Source of the DNA: Vanrija pseudolonga
Lineage: Eukaryota; Basidiomycota; Tremellomycetes; Trichosporonales; Trichosporonaceae
DNA: 64,000 nt
Assembly (NCBI RefSeq): GCF_020906515.1
Contig: NC_085853.1
Location: 2,294,001-2,358,000, forward strand
Direction of reading: 5' to 3'
The translations under genes and the position numbers were made by a program. A model generated the notes under the pieces. The model was not told the DNA's origin. It was given only the letters and a program-made list of their open reading frames with translations, and did no database searches. Below, in pieces: positions 10,424 through 20,774 of this stretch (the first letter of the stretch is position 1; every line of letters starts with the position of its first letter).

Positions 10424-13400
10424 GCTCTGACACCACCCCACCACAACGACCACCACAACCACATAGACGCACTAGACCTTTATAATCACAGTTGTACCCG
10501 TAACCATAGTTGTACTCGTAGTAATCAAAACAGCCTTGCGTGCTGCATGCAGTCTTGTTAGATGGGTGCTTTGAGTTGCAACTGTCCCTCGTTGATGCCT
10601 TCGTGGTGAGGTTAACTGATGAGTTACGGTGAGCATTGTACGAAGAGAGTACGAAGGGGTCTTGCCGGGGCAGGCTAACAGACTCCTTCCGATGCCATTC
10701 TTGAGAAGTGGAAGTGCTCCGCGCCGGCAGAGCATGGTCAGGCGCCAGTCGTCACCCACGCAAGGACCCGGGTCACTCGCCAACGTCAGTGCACACGAAA
10801 AGAGCGACTGACCAAACTTGGGTAGTGCCACCGCTCGCCACGAACCTGCCCGCCCGCCTCGAGCGTCCAGCCCGCCCGCGTCCGCCACAACAACGGCCGA
10901 GTGACTCGCCCTTCGCCCAAAAGGCCGGTCCTCGCGACGCAAAGACGCAGTCGCCAATCACGTTGCCCGCCCCCCGCCCTTGCTGTCGCCGAAGAAGCCT
11001 ATCACTATCTTTGGTGGAGCCATTGGTATTGCCTTTGCGGAGGAGATCCGCACGCCGATACTCCGATCAGAGCCTTTCCGATACCGGAGTCGTGGAACAT
11101 GCCTCAACCAGGAACTCTTCTTTTGCCCGCCCTGTGCATCTGATAAGATGCGATGCGCGCCGTGCGTTATCTGCTGCGCGCTCGTGCGTATCGTGGTGGG
11201 TCGGGTGTTGGAAAAGACGAAGCGACGGACAATACAAACGAAGAGGAGAAGGAACAAGAGAGAGGAACAGGTGGGTCACCTCCCTCTTGGCTGATCGACA
11301 TCCGCTCCACCACCCCACACCCCACCCCCGGCGGGGATTCGCCCCCCACACGCAATTAACAGGAGATTATCAGCGACACGAGTCGGGTATGGCGGTCTAT
11401 CTGGCTTTCAAAGCAGCACCGAACATGTGGGGCAGATCTCGTTGACGAGAGAATCAGCGAGCATAGGATTTGGTCGGCGGTACCGGCCAAGCCAGAGCAG
11501 GTCGGCCTCGAGCCGACCTCTCTAGGACCGGCCCGACGTCTTTACCGGCGGCGATGGCCCTCGTTTTTCAGCAAGCCAGCAACTGAGCGGTTTGCTGCCC
11601 GCTCCAGCTGCCCGTGGGAACATGACATGTGCCCAGCAGGAGGCATGGGACCTGCCGAGTGAATGGCAGTGGACGCGCAGTCGGAGTGCCCGTGGGGGGC
11701 AGTGGGGGAGGCGTTGTCGTGTCCACGCCAATCGCCAAGAATCACGCAGCAGGGCACGCCGAGCGCGTGGGTTGTCGTCGCTGATTTGTTGAGAGAAATG
11801 CAAATAAAGTCAAGAGCGCCGCTTCGGATCTGTGTCGGAGGGAAGTCAAGAGCGCCGCTTCGGATCTGTGTCGGAGGGAGCGAGTGGACCTCGGGCACAT
11901 GGAGGCGGCACGAGAGGTGCGACCTTGCGGCATCGCGGCAGGTTTTTTGCACAGGTAAACACTATCGGTGGTGTGCTTGTCCTTGAATGGTTTTGCCGGG
12001 AGCCCACTATGCAAGCAGGTAAATGCACCACTTGTCTTGCCTAGCCTCATCTGGCTGGCTGAAACGCCACGGCCCGCCGACTCCGAGTGGGTGCCGAGAA
12101 TGCGAGAATGATACAAGAGTGGGTGGGGTACACGATCACAGGCGCGCAGAGCAGGGAAAACAGCGGGGTCCAGTGCGGCGTGCGCTCCTGGACCGACAAA
12201 ATGGACGAGGCTGACGAGACTGGATGTGAGATGCGGAGCGCATGTGGGTGGGTTGCCGGGTCTTGGCGCGGTCGGTAGATGGGGTTAAGCGGTACCTTTG
12301 CAGGGTTCCCGCGTAGAGCGATAGGCTGACTGGCTGGAGTGCTGGCGCTGCAACGAGGATATCGTCGCACATGCCTTGCCAAGCCCCTCTTGGACCGGTG
12401 GGTCCAGGTCCAGACAGACATGTGGGGGAGGCGCATCCTCCGGATCTCACAACTGTCTGCGTGCACGGCCAGAGGGAGCGGGACTGACCATGGTTTGGCG
12501 AGGAGCACGAGCTAATCAGGGCCGAGAGACAACCTTGAATTATGGAGCCGGCGGCGTGAGACGCGGAGACGCGGGGGGCCTCGAGTGGGGTCGAGAGGGC
12601 TTGTGGGTCGGGATATCGGTTTTACGCCAGCCAGGGGTGGGCAGAATCCTGACACCTCGTCGTCATTGGACCGACACTGCACCTCACTACGGGCCGTGCT
12701 GTTGCAACTCATCACACCTGACACTTACCGAGGGCCGGTTTGAGGTTGGGCTCGTTTAAATCGTTGATCAGGAACGTTGACCAGGTCGGGTAGTTGTGTT
12801 ATGCGTGCGCGACAAGCGCGCGGGGGCGGGGGTGGGGCGAGGCGTGAGGCGGCAAGCCAGCAGCAGTCGCTGTGGCTTTGTGCCAAGGCCTAGTGCGGGG
12901 CGGGTTTTGAACGTGGCACAACGACGACAATGACTCCACACGTTCACTGAACCCACTCTGACGCCGCAGTGAGCGCCAACACCGTTCCGTCCATATCACG
13001 CTCAATGGTTAGCCGGTCCTCCGCCCCCAACAGCACGAGGCATGCCAAGGCCCGGGGTGATCTTCTTTGGGCTCTCGGGGTCCCGCCTCGCGCTCGCTCT
13101 ATTCGTTTTCCTCGGCAATCAGCGGGCCAACGAGGTAACAGCTCGCTGCAAAGGTGTCAACCGCTGTCCTGTCGCTGTCGTGCCTGCGGCCGGGATTCTC
13201 GCCCTCTCCCAGGTCCTGGGCTCCAACATGACAAGGGGCGACAAACCCAGAGGCGACACGGGTGCGATGGAGCCACAGGAGGGGCGCAGTGGCGACGACC
13301 GACCGGCCGACCGATACGACACCACCGCCGCTGCTGCCGCCGCCGCCGTGCCGCCGCTGTTGTGGGGCGGACACGGCACAAGGGGAAGAATTACAAAGAC

Positions 13401-13520
13401 TGCCAAGGTGGTTCGCTCAGCGACCATCAGTCAGACCGAGCGATCGAGACAGCCTTAAAAGACTCGCCACGTCCCATCTACCCCGCCCCCTCATTCCTGT
13501 GAAAACACCACTCACACATA
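10424..13520. other. 3.1 kb without a recognisable gene
   Basis: Several open frames exist, but none has codon bias, splice signals or a recognisable motif. The only clear structure is the 36-base tandem repeat at 11807-11878. The last 300 bases carry GCC/CCG-rich triplet runs upstream of the permease gene and should be its promoter. A non-coding RNA cannot be excluded. Confidence 0.5.
11807..11878. repeat. 36-base perfect tandem duplication
   Basis: Two identical 36-base units (11807-11842 and 11843-11878) begin AAGTCAAGAGCGCC and end TGTGTCGGAGGG. They are exact, so the duplication is young. It lies in non-coding DNA. Confidence 0.85.
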
Positions 13521-15135
13521 ATGGCTTCATACGACTACAAGGAGGACAAGCAGTACATCGACAACAGCAGCCCCCATGTCGGCGCAGGCAAGTTTGCCGG
13601 CGACGTGACCGAGGGCTCCGTCAGCGACTCGGAGGCGCAGGACGTCAACATCAAGAAGCTGATCCGCAAGGTGTAAGTGTTTGGAGCGAGCCCGCCCGCC
13701 ACCGTACTCTGTCAGCTGACCACTGCCACAGCGACATCCGTCTCGTGCCATGGCTCGCTCTTCTCTACCTGCTTTCTTTCCTCGACCGCTCCAACATTGG
13801 TAACGCCAACTTGTTCGGCCTGTCCAAGCACCTGGGCCTCTCGTCGACCCAGTATGGCGCGTGTCTCGCCATCTTCTTCGGCTTCTACGTCCTATTCGAG
13901 GTCCCCTCCAACATGGTCATGAAGGCCTGGCGCCCGTCCATGTGGCTCCCTATCATCATGCTCGCCTGGGGTATTGTCATGATCGGTAAGTGGCAATACT
14001 CTGCCACCCCGGCCGAGATTCTGACGCGCCGTCCGCAGGTATGGGCTTTGTGCAGAACTTTGTCGGCCTTTTCGTCACCCGTATCTTCCTTGGCATCACC
14101 GAGGCCGGTCTTTTCCCCGGTGTCTCCTTCTACCTCACCCAGTGGTACCGCCGCTTTGAGATCTCGATGCGTATCGCTCTCTTCTTCTCGGCCGCCACCG
14201 CTGCCGGTGCCTTCGGTGGTCTGCTCGCCCGTCTGATCAACCTCATGGACGGCACCGCCGGCTACGAGGGCTGGCGCTGGATCTTCATCCTCGAGGGTAT
14301 CCTCACCGTCGTCGTCGCCGTCATCTCCTTCTGGATGCTCCACGACTACCCCGACACTGCCAAGTTCCTCACCGAGACCGAGCGCCACGTCCTCCAGACC
14401 CGTCTCCGCCTCGACAACGACGGCTGCAGCCACGAGTACAAGACCAAGTTCATCTGGGACGCCTTCACCGACTGGAAGGTTTGGGCCTTCTCCATCATGT
14501 TCCACGGCACTCTTACGCCTCTCTACACCTTCTCCCTCTTCTCGCCCACCCTGGTCGCTGCTCTCGGCTACACTGCTGCCCGCGCTCAGCTCATGTCGGT
14601 CCCTCCCTACGTCGCCGCTGCCTTCTGCACCATCTTCTCCGGCTACATCTCGGACAAGCTCCAGCGCCGTGGTCTCGTGACCATCATCTTTGCCCTCATC
14701 GCCGCCCTCGGCTACATCCTCCTCCTCGTGAACGTCAACAACGGTGCCAACTACGCCGGTCTCTTCTTCGCCGCCTGCGGTGTCTACCCCCTCATCCCCG
14801 TCGTCGTCGCCTGGGGCTCCAACAACTGCGGTGGTTCGCTCAAGAAGGGTGTCGCCACTGCCATCATTGTCTCGTTCGGTAACCTCGGTGGTATCATCTC
14901 GTCGTTCATCTACCCCAAGGAGGACGGTCCCCGCTACATCAAGGGCCACGCCGTCTGCCTTGGCTACTGCGGCATCGTCATTGTCATGGCTGTCATCATG
15001 TGGTGGTACTGCGCTCAGGCCAACGCCAAGAAGGCTGCCCGCAACGCTGCCCGCGACCACCCCTGGACCGACGCCGAGAAGAAGACGTTTGAGGACGACG
15101 GCGACCACGTCGACTGGTTCGTGTACGCGATTTAG
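13521..15135 (+). CDS. MFS permease of the anion:cation symporter (allantoate/nicotinate) type
   Basis: Exons are 13521-13672, 13732-13985 and 14039-15135, giving 500 residues with about 12 membrane helices. The opening RLVPWLALLYLLSFLDRSNI block and the later AWGSNNCGGSLKKGVATAI block are hallmarks of the fungal Dal5/Tna1-like ACS family, which imports organic anions such as allantoate, nicotinate or pantothenate with protons. The polar N-terminus is about 50 residues and the acidic C-terminus faces the cytosol. The substrate cannot be read from sequence. It lies next to a small unknown gene, and no operon-like link to the sugar locus is evident. Confidence 0.93.
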
Positions 15136-15627
15136 AAGTAGTCTTAGTTTAAAGGCAGTGCATGCCAGTTGTAACAGTACTAGGCGGACTACACAGTAGT
15201 AGACTGCGCCATGCACCACATGGGACAATAGCCTCGAGCTACGCGCAGAGAGCATCAGAGCCGCAAACAACAACGGGCACCGAGGTTAGGTATCGAGCGT
15301 GACTGCGGATGTGCCAAGAGCATGAGTAATATCCTGCAGGGAGGGAGTGGAGTGGGTCGAGCAAAGAGTGGGGCAGTGACGTGGTGCGGCCACTCCGCGC
15401 GGTAAATCGGCGCCGCGCCGAGCCTCACATATGCCGGACGCGACGAGGCTCGCGACGCATCATCCTGTGCAGCTACATAGCTAAATGAGCACCGCATTCC
15501 ATCAAGCACCGTCCACTCGGTGTATCTTCGCAGAGTATCGGTCCAACTCGAGCAGAGCAGGACAAGAAGCAGCGACGAGGCTCGTGTCAAACGTCGCCAC
15601 CACTACCACCACAACCTCACTCACTAC
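15136..15627. other. Intergenic between tandem plus-strand genes
   Basis: It should hold the permease 3' end and the promoter of the 15628 gene. An upstream in-frame ATG at 15520 exists, but it precedes a basic, unstructured stretch and looks like leader sequence. Confidence 0.4.
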
Positions 15628-16113
15628 ATGGGCCTCGTCGAAGACGCATATCGCAAGCTTGGGCAATACGTCGATCCAAAGGGCAGCAGCGGCAACCCCG
15701 GCCAGGGAAGCTCGCTTGCTGCCTCTGCCCCGCAGTGCATGTGCCCCCACCAGCCCGGCTGCCCTGCAACCTCCAGCTCCCACGCACAACAACAAGCGCC
15801 ATACGCGCCGCTGTACACGCACCCCGGAAACATCCAGCCGCAATACGGTGGCGGCGGCGCCGCGCATAATCCGACCACGACACCTATCCCGTCTGGAGCC
15901 ATCGCCGGCCCTGGCGGCTACTACCTCCCCTTTGACGACTACAAGCGCTTGCTCAAGGACCGGAAGCGCATGAAGCAGCTCAAGGGGACTGATTACGCGC
16001 CGGGAGGACCGCTTGGCCCGCAGGGGTACTTTATGACGCATCAGCAGGAGAAGAAGCGCCGCAAGGACAAGGAGGAGGACGAGATCTGGGACGCCATCTT
16101 TGGAGAGTTGTAA
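15628..16113 (+). CDS. Small hypothetical protein with a basic Lys/Arg-rich C-terminus
   Basis: This is a single exon of 161 residues from the ATG at 15628, whose product starts MGLVEDAYRKLGQYVDPKG. Starting at 15520 would add 36 poorly conserved-looking residues. The middle is rich in Pro, Gln, Gly and Tyr and holds a CMCPHQPGCP cluster. The C-terminal part (FDDYKRLLKDRKRMKQLKG, then EKKRRKDKEEDEIWDAIFG) is predicted to be helical, basic and then acidic. I do not recognise the family. A nucleic-acid-binding or scaffold role is possible but unsupported. Its 3' end faces the convergent sugar permease gene 95 bases away. Confidence 0.7.
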   Translation: MGLVEDAYRKLGQYVDPKGSSGNPGQGSSLAASAPQCMCPHQPGCPATSSSHAQQQAPYAPLYTHPGNIQPQYGGGGAAHNPTTTPIPSGAIAGPGGYYLPFDDYKRLLKDRKRMKQLKGTDYAPGGPLGPQGYFMTHQQEKKRRKDKEEDEIWDAIFGEL

Positions 16114-16207
16114 TAGTATCTCTTGGTAATCACTTCTGCATATCGTTTGAACAAGCTTTGCAACACCCTAGCCCTCACCGCACCCAGTCATGCCCACAAG
16201 ACCCCGC

Positions 16208-18195
16208 CTAGTCCGAGTGCGACACCTCGAGCTTGCCCTCCGCGGGGTGGATCGCGCCGTGGCCCGCCGCGTCTTCGGTCGTCAGCTCAGCCCCGCCGCG
16301 CCCCCACCGATCGTGGCACTCACCATCAATCTTGACCTTGGTAAAGTGGCGCGCGGGCACCTTGTTGGCGAAGAGAATGTCGAGCTCGGCAAAGCTGAAC
16401 TTGCCCGTCTCGGGCAGGCGGAAGAAGCACCAGAGCGTGCAGAGTGCGTTGGTGCCGAGCCAGAACCAGCCCGACTTTGCGCCCCAGTTCCACGCCGTCT
16501 GGTTCATCATGTGCGGGTTGAGCTGGCCGACGGCGATCGAGCAGGCAGAGTAGACGAAGCGGCCCATCGCGATAGAGCGCGTGCGGAGGCGCGAGGACGG
16601 GAGCTCGCCTGAGATGGTGTAGCCTGGGTCGGAGTAAGCTGATGACCTTGACAGCGCGCTACGGCGGCCACTTACACAGCGGGCCAATGGTCACGTTGTA
16701 CACAAAGTTGATCAGGATCAGGATCGCACCGATACCGTAGGTGATGCCCGGGCGGCTGGGCACGACACCCAGGATACCGGTGATGAGGAGGAGCAGCGCC
16801 TGGAGGAGCATTCCGGCGAGGTAGAGCGTGCGGCGGCCGAAGTGGGGGATCACTGGTGTGTCAGCTTACTCAACGACAGCCTACTCACAGCACCAGCCGA
16901 CCATGGTGCCGATGATGAACATCGAGTTGAGGGAGAGATTGATGTCAAATGCCGTCTCGGCTGCGAGGCCGGCAGCCTCAAAGCTGGGGTCAGCGTCGTG
17001 TCGCCAGCAGGAAAAGCTCACAAGACAACGCCGTACGAGGTGATGTACTGACCGTCCCAGATCTGGCACAGCCACACGCCAAACATCTGGCGTCAGCCAC
17101 GCCCACAGGAAGCACTCACAATCTCGGTGCGGCGCAAGTTCGTGCCCTGGAAACACTCCTTGTAGGACCCCTTGGCGGCCTCGGCGCGGTCCAGGTCGTC
17201 GGTATGCTTCATGACCGCGACGTACGCGTCGAGCTTGCGCTCGTCGTAGTATCCGGGACGGGCGAGGCGCTCGAGGGCGCGCTTGGCGTCGTCGATGCGG
17301 CCCTTGCGGACGAGCCACCACGGGCCTGCGTGTGAGCTGATACTCTGGTAACGAGCACTTACTCTCGGGGATGAGGAGCGCGCCGACAAACAGCGGGACG
17401 GGCCACACCCACTGCAGGGCGTACGGGAGGCGCCAGGCTGGGGTCAGTCAGCGCCTGCAGCAACACTCTAACTCACCCCAGTTGCTGTCGATCTTGAGTG
17501 TGGCGCGGGTCACGCCCGAGCTGAGGAAGATGCCAATACCCCAGGCCATGTTGACGAACGACGCGAGCAGGCCGCGCAGCCGGATGGGGCAGATCTCGGC
17601 CGCGTACGCGGTCGACAGCGTCTGGAACATGCCCCACGGGATCCCCATGAGCAGCTCGGCAGCGAGCAGCATGGGCAAGTTCTGCGCGAACACAGCCAAG
17701 AAAATGGTCGCGATCATGGCCAGCATGCCGACAGCGTACGTCTTGCGCGCGCCAAACGCCTCTTGGCAGTATCCCGTGATGATGAGCCCGATGAGCGTGC
17801 CGACTGATGCCATGTTACCGATCGCGCTCTGCCACTTCGCTGAAACGTTGTAGCTTCCGTCAGGCTGCAGGTCGCCAAACTTGCGCTGGAACGCCGGCTG
17901 ACCGTAGAACGAGTTGACCTGGGGTGTAAGCGGACCGGCGGCAGTCGAGAGTCACGCGGCACGCCACGCCACTCACAACATTCATGTCGAACCCCTCCAT
18001 GACAAGCGCAAAGCTCAGCATCACGCCCCAAGCCGCAGCCTTGTAATGCGACGCTAGAACGCTCTTAATAGACGTCACCTTCTCCTGCTCGACCAGCTCG
18101 AGACCGTACGCGAGCGTGTCGGGGTCGATGTCTTCGGCAGAGGTCACGTCGACCTGGTGCGCCGTGAGGCCGATAGCCTTGGTGTTGTCCTCCAT
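16208..18195 (-). CDS. Alpha-glucoside (maltose-type) MFS permease
   Basis: Eight exons run 18195-17977, 17918-17477, 17437-17363, 17325-17120, 17086-17022, 16983-16889, 16852-16676 and 16623-16208, giving 564 residues. It is a 12-helix sugar porter. The central loop has RTEI preceded by SYKECFQGTNLR, the typical form of yeast MAL and AGT1 alpha-glucoside permeases. RLRGLLASFVNMAW and RFVYSACSIAVGQLNP are also family-like, as is PETGKFSFAELDILF near the end. It would import maltose-like or other glucosides with protons across the plasma membrane. It shares a 657-base divergent promoter region with the GH63-like glycosidase at 18853, and a Zn2Cys6 regulator follows, so joint sugar induction is likely. 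Confidence 0.93.
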
Positions 18196-18852
18196 GTTAT
18201 TGTTCGTGGTGATGGAGACCCCGCCATGTCCCGTGGGCCTCCTTATGTATCCAGCTGGCGTTTGAGCAAGTGGCCAACATTGTGCATGCCTGTGTGCAGA
18301 GTTGCAGTGGCCGATCTGGATGGAGGCGTCGTCGGCGCGAAGTTCGGCGGTCGGGTGGGCTCCTGCCGTGGCCACCGCCGAGGGGCTCCGGCAGCTTCGA
18401 GAGGTGCGCTAGGGCCATTGTCCTGTGTTAGCCGGGTCGCGAGGGCCCTGCGTGGCGCCGGCGGTGCGTGCTCCGCACTCGTCTGTGCATCTTGCTGTTG
18501 TGGTCGCGCGAGCATGATCAGCTGCATAGGTGCCAAGTGCCACTTGGGTCGTGGGAGCCCCCATCCTGTTCGGCTTTCCGAGGCGAGGCCCCGGCCTCTC
18601 CTTTGTCCATCTCCACAAATCATCGGGACAGATTGTTGCAGAAGCGTCGGCGTCATGTGGACCCGCGGTGCAGAGTCGGCGCAGAGTCGGTGTATACCCC
18701 GCCACCGCGAGGCCGGCGGTCAACCCTAGCACCCCGGAGCGAGCCCCGGCGGTCGTCCCGATCGTGCTCATCTCGTCACAGTCTACATCAGAGCAGCATC
18801 GACGCGATGTACCGTGCATCCCCCACGTCTGCTCCGCTCGCCCGCTCGCAAT
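18196..18852. promoter_or_regulatory. Shared divergent promoter of permease and glycosidase
   Basis: The two sugar genes fire outward from this region. It is rich in CGG and CCG triplets, the half-sites read by Zn2Cys6 regulators, and holds the inverted repeat listed at 18344-18381. An ATG at 18807 opens a short frame that overlaps the glycosidase out of frame; it is either outside the transcript or a short upstream frame. Confidence 0.55.
18344..18381. promoter_or_regulatory. Candidate Zn2Cys6 operator: 8-base inverted repeat
   Basis: TCGGCGGT (18344-18351) and ACCGCCGA (18374-18381) are exact inverted copies separated by 22 bases. Each arm carries a CGG or CCG half-site. The repeat lies in the divergent sugar-gene promoter, and two Zn2Cys6 regulators are encoded downstream. 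Binding is inference. Confidence 0.45.
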
Positions 18853-20559
18853 AGTACGTACCCCGCCCGCCACCGAGCCCGCTGACAGACCCCAGTGTCG
18901 CCGCCTACCTTCCCGCTCGACGGCCAGCCCTTCTCCGCGGCCGGGTCGTACCTCACCTTCAACTACCTATCCAACGTGCGCGACCGGAGCAGCACGGTCG
19001 GGCTCCGGAGCGTGCACGGCGGGATCCCGACGCCGGCCATCTTCGACCTGGTTCCCTCTGCTCCGTCGTCCAAGGCGTTCGATGCGAACTTCGAGCCGGA
19101 TGGCGCGCTGTCCATCCCGACCGCGACCGCGGGCGACCCGGCGCAGGCGGCGTTCGACTCGCCGACGGTCGTGCGCATCACTGCTCCGCGCAGCTCCGGC
19201 CTCGCACTCGCCGCTGCGAATCTACGACTGTTCGACACGCTCACGCCCCTCGGGCCGGCCAAATGGCAGTTCATCAAGCGCAGCAGCGACATCATCCTCG
19301 GCGTCGAGGTCGTCTCGGGCTCTGTTGAGGTCGAGACCAAGTGGCACGGCGAGATGAGCGACCCCGTGGTGTTCCATCTCGCCCCGGGCACGGTAGTCAC
19401 CATAACCGAGCGCGTGGACGACGCGGTGGCTGCAGCGAACACCACCCAGCTGCCCACTTACGCCGAGTGGCTCGCGAATGCGCCGCCAGCGCCAGCAGAG
19501 TACGCGTACGCGCGCGCGCTCGCCGCCTACGTGACATGGCACACGCTCGTCGCGCCCAGCGGCCAGTTCTCGCGGCCGGCAATGTACATGTCCAAGAACT
19601 GGATGGCGTCCGTGTGGTCGTGGGACCACTGCTTCAACGCCATGGCGCTGGCAAGCTACCCCGCTCTGTGCTGGGCGCAGATCGCGACCATGTTCGAGCA
19701 CCAGAGCGCGCGCGGCAACCTGCCCGACTCGCTCAACGACCGCGAGATCACGTACGCGTTCATGAAACCGCCGGTGCACGGGTGGACGATCGACAAGATG
19801 CACGCGGCTGGTGTGCTGGGTGACGCCGAGGTCGAAGCCGCGCTCGGCAAGCTGGACAAGTGGACCGACTTCTGGCTCTCGGAGCGCGTCGGCGCCGGGC
19901 GCAGCCTGCCGGCCTATTACCACGGCAACGACTCGGGCTGGGACAACTCGACGGTCTTCGACCTCGGCGTACCCGTCGAGTCTCCCGACCTGGCATCGCA
20001 CCTCGTGCTCCAGCTCGACTCGCTCGCGCGTGCCGCGACGCGGCTAGGCCTGTACGACAGGGCGGCGGGGTACACTGTGCGCGCGGACGCGCTGTTCGCC
20101 AAGCTCGTCGAGACCCTGTGGGCCGGGGACAGGTTCACGGCACGCCACGTACCGAGCGACAGCGTTATTGACGGCGGCTCGCTGCTACTTCTCCAGCCGC
20201 TAATGCTGGGCGCGCGGCTGCCGGCGCACATCCTCACTGCGCTCGTGAAACGCCTCGAGACAAGCGGGTTCATCACGCCGTTCGGGCTAGCGACCGAGTC
20301 GACAAACAGCGACAAGTACACGAGCGACGGGTACTGGCGTGGGCCGGTATGGGCGCCGTCGACGCTGTTGATTGTGGACGGGCTCAAGCGCGCCGGGCAG
20401 ACAGAGCTAGCGGGCAGGATCGCCCGGGCCTTCTGCAACGCGTTCAAGATTGGCGGCTCGGCCGAGAACTTTAACGCGCTCACGGGCGAAGCGAACCGCG
20501 ACACGGCCTACTCGTGGACCGCGAGCGTGTTCCTCGTCCTCGCGAGCGAGTACTTGTAG
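18853..20559 (+). CDS. GH63-like intracellular glycosidase
   Basis: The start codon is split: A at 18853 joins TG at 18896 after an intron (GTACGT to CCCCAG), giving MSPPTFPLDGQPF and 554 residues. A beta-rich N-terminal domain leads to an (alpha/alpha)6 barrel. Motifs seen are MASVWSWDHCFNAMAL, YYHGNDSGWDNSTVF (candidate acid Asp), GYWRGPVWAPSTLLIVDGL and AENFNALTGE (candidate base Glu). These match GH63 enzymes of the mannosylglycerate/glucosylglycerate hydrolase or YgjK type better than the processing glucosidase I. There is no signal peptide, so it should act in the cytosol on a sugar brought in by the adjacent permease. The exact substrate is unknown. GH37 and GH15 are more distant options. 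Confidence 0.85.
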
Positions 20560-20774
20560 TAGTAGTGGTGTGCATATGCATGGCGTGGCATGGAATGTGG
20601 GCGGCTCGGGGGAGATTCGGGAGATATGGCTGGCCGGCGGGCTGGATGCCGCCACGGCGCCACTCGGGGCACCACGATCGGGTGTCGAGTAAGCACGGGT
20701 CGAGCAACAACATCGAGGCCACGAGGACGTCAAGAGCAACAGCGACGACCTCGGCACCGCCCACTAACCCAAAC

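Noticed and set aside
10708-11445. 245-residue open frame in the 3.1 kb gap
   Set aside because: It is Arg/Ser/Pro-rich without any motif, codon preference or splice signals.
13885-15273. 462-residue open frame antisense to the symporter gene
   Set aside because: Its Asp/Glu/Gly/Val-rich composition is the mirror of membrane-helix codons. The sense gene is clear.
18807-18853. ATG at 18807 as the glycosidase start
   Set aside because: Joining it through the GTACGT intron puts the glycosidase out of frame, whereas the split A-TG start keeps the full conserved frame.
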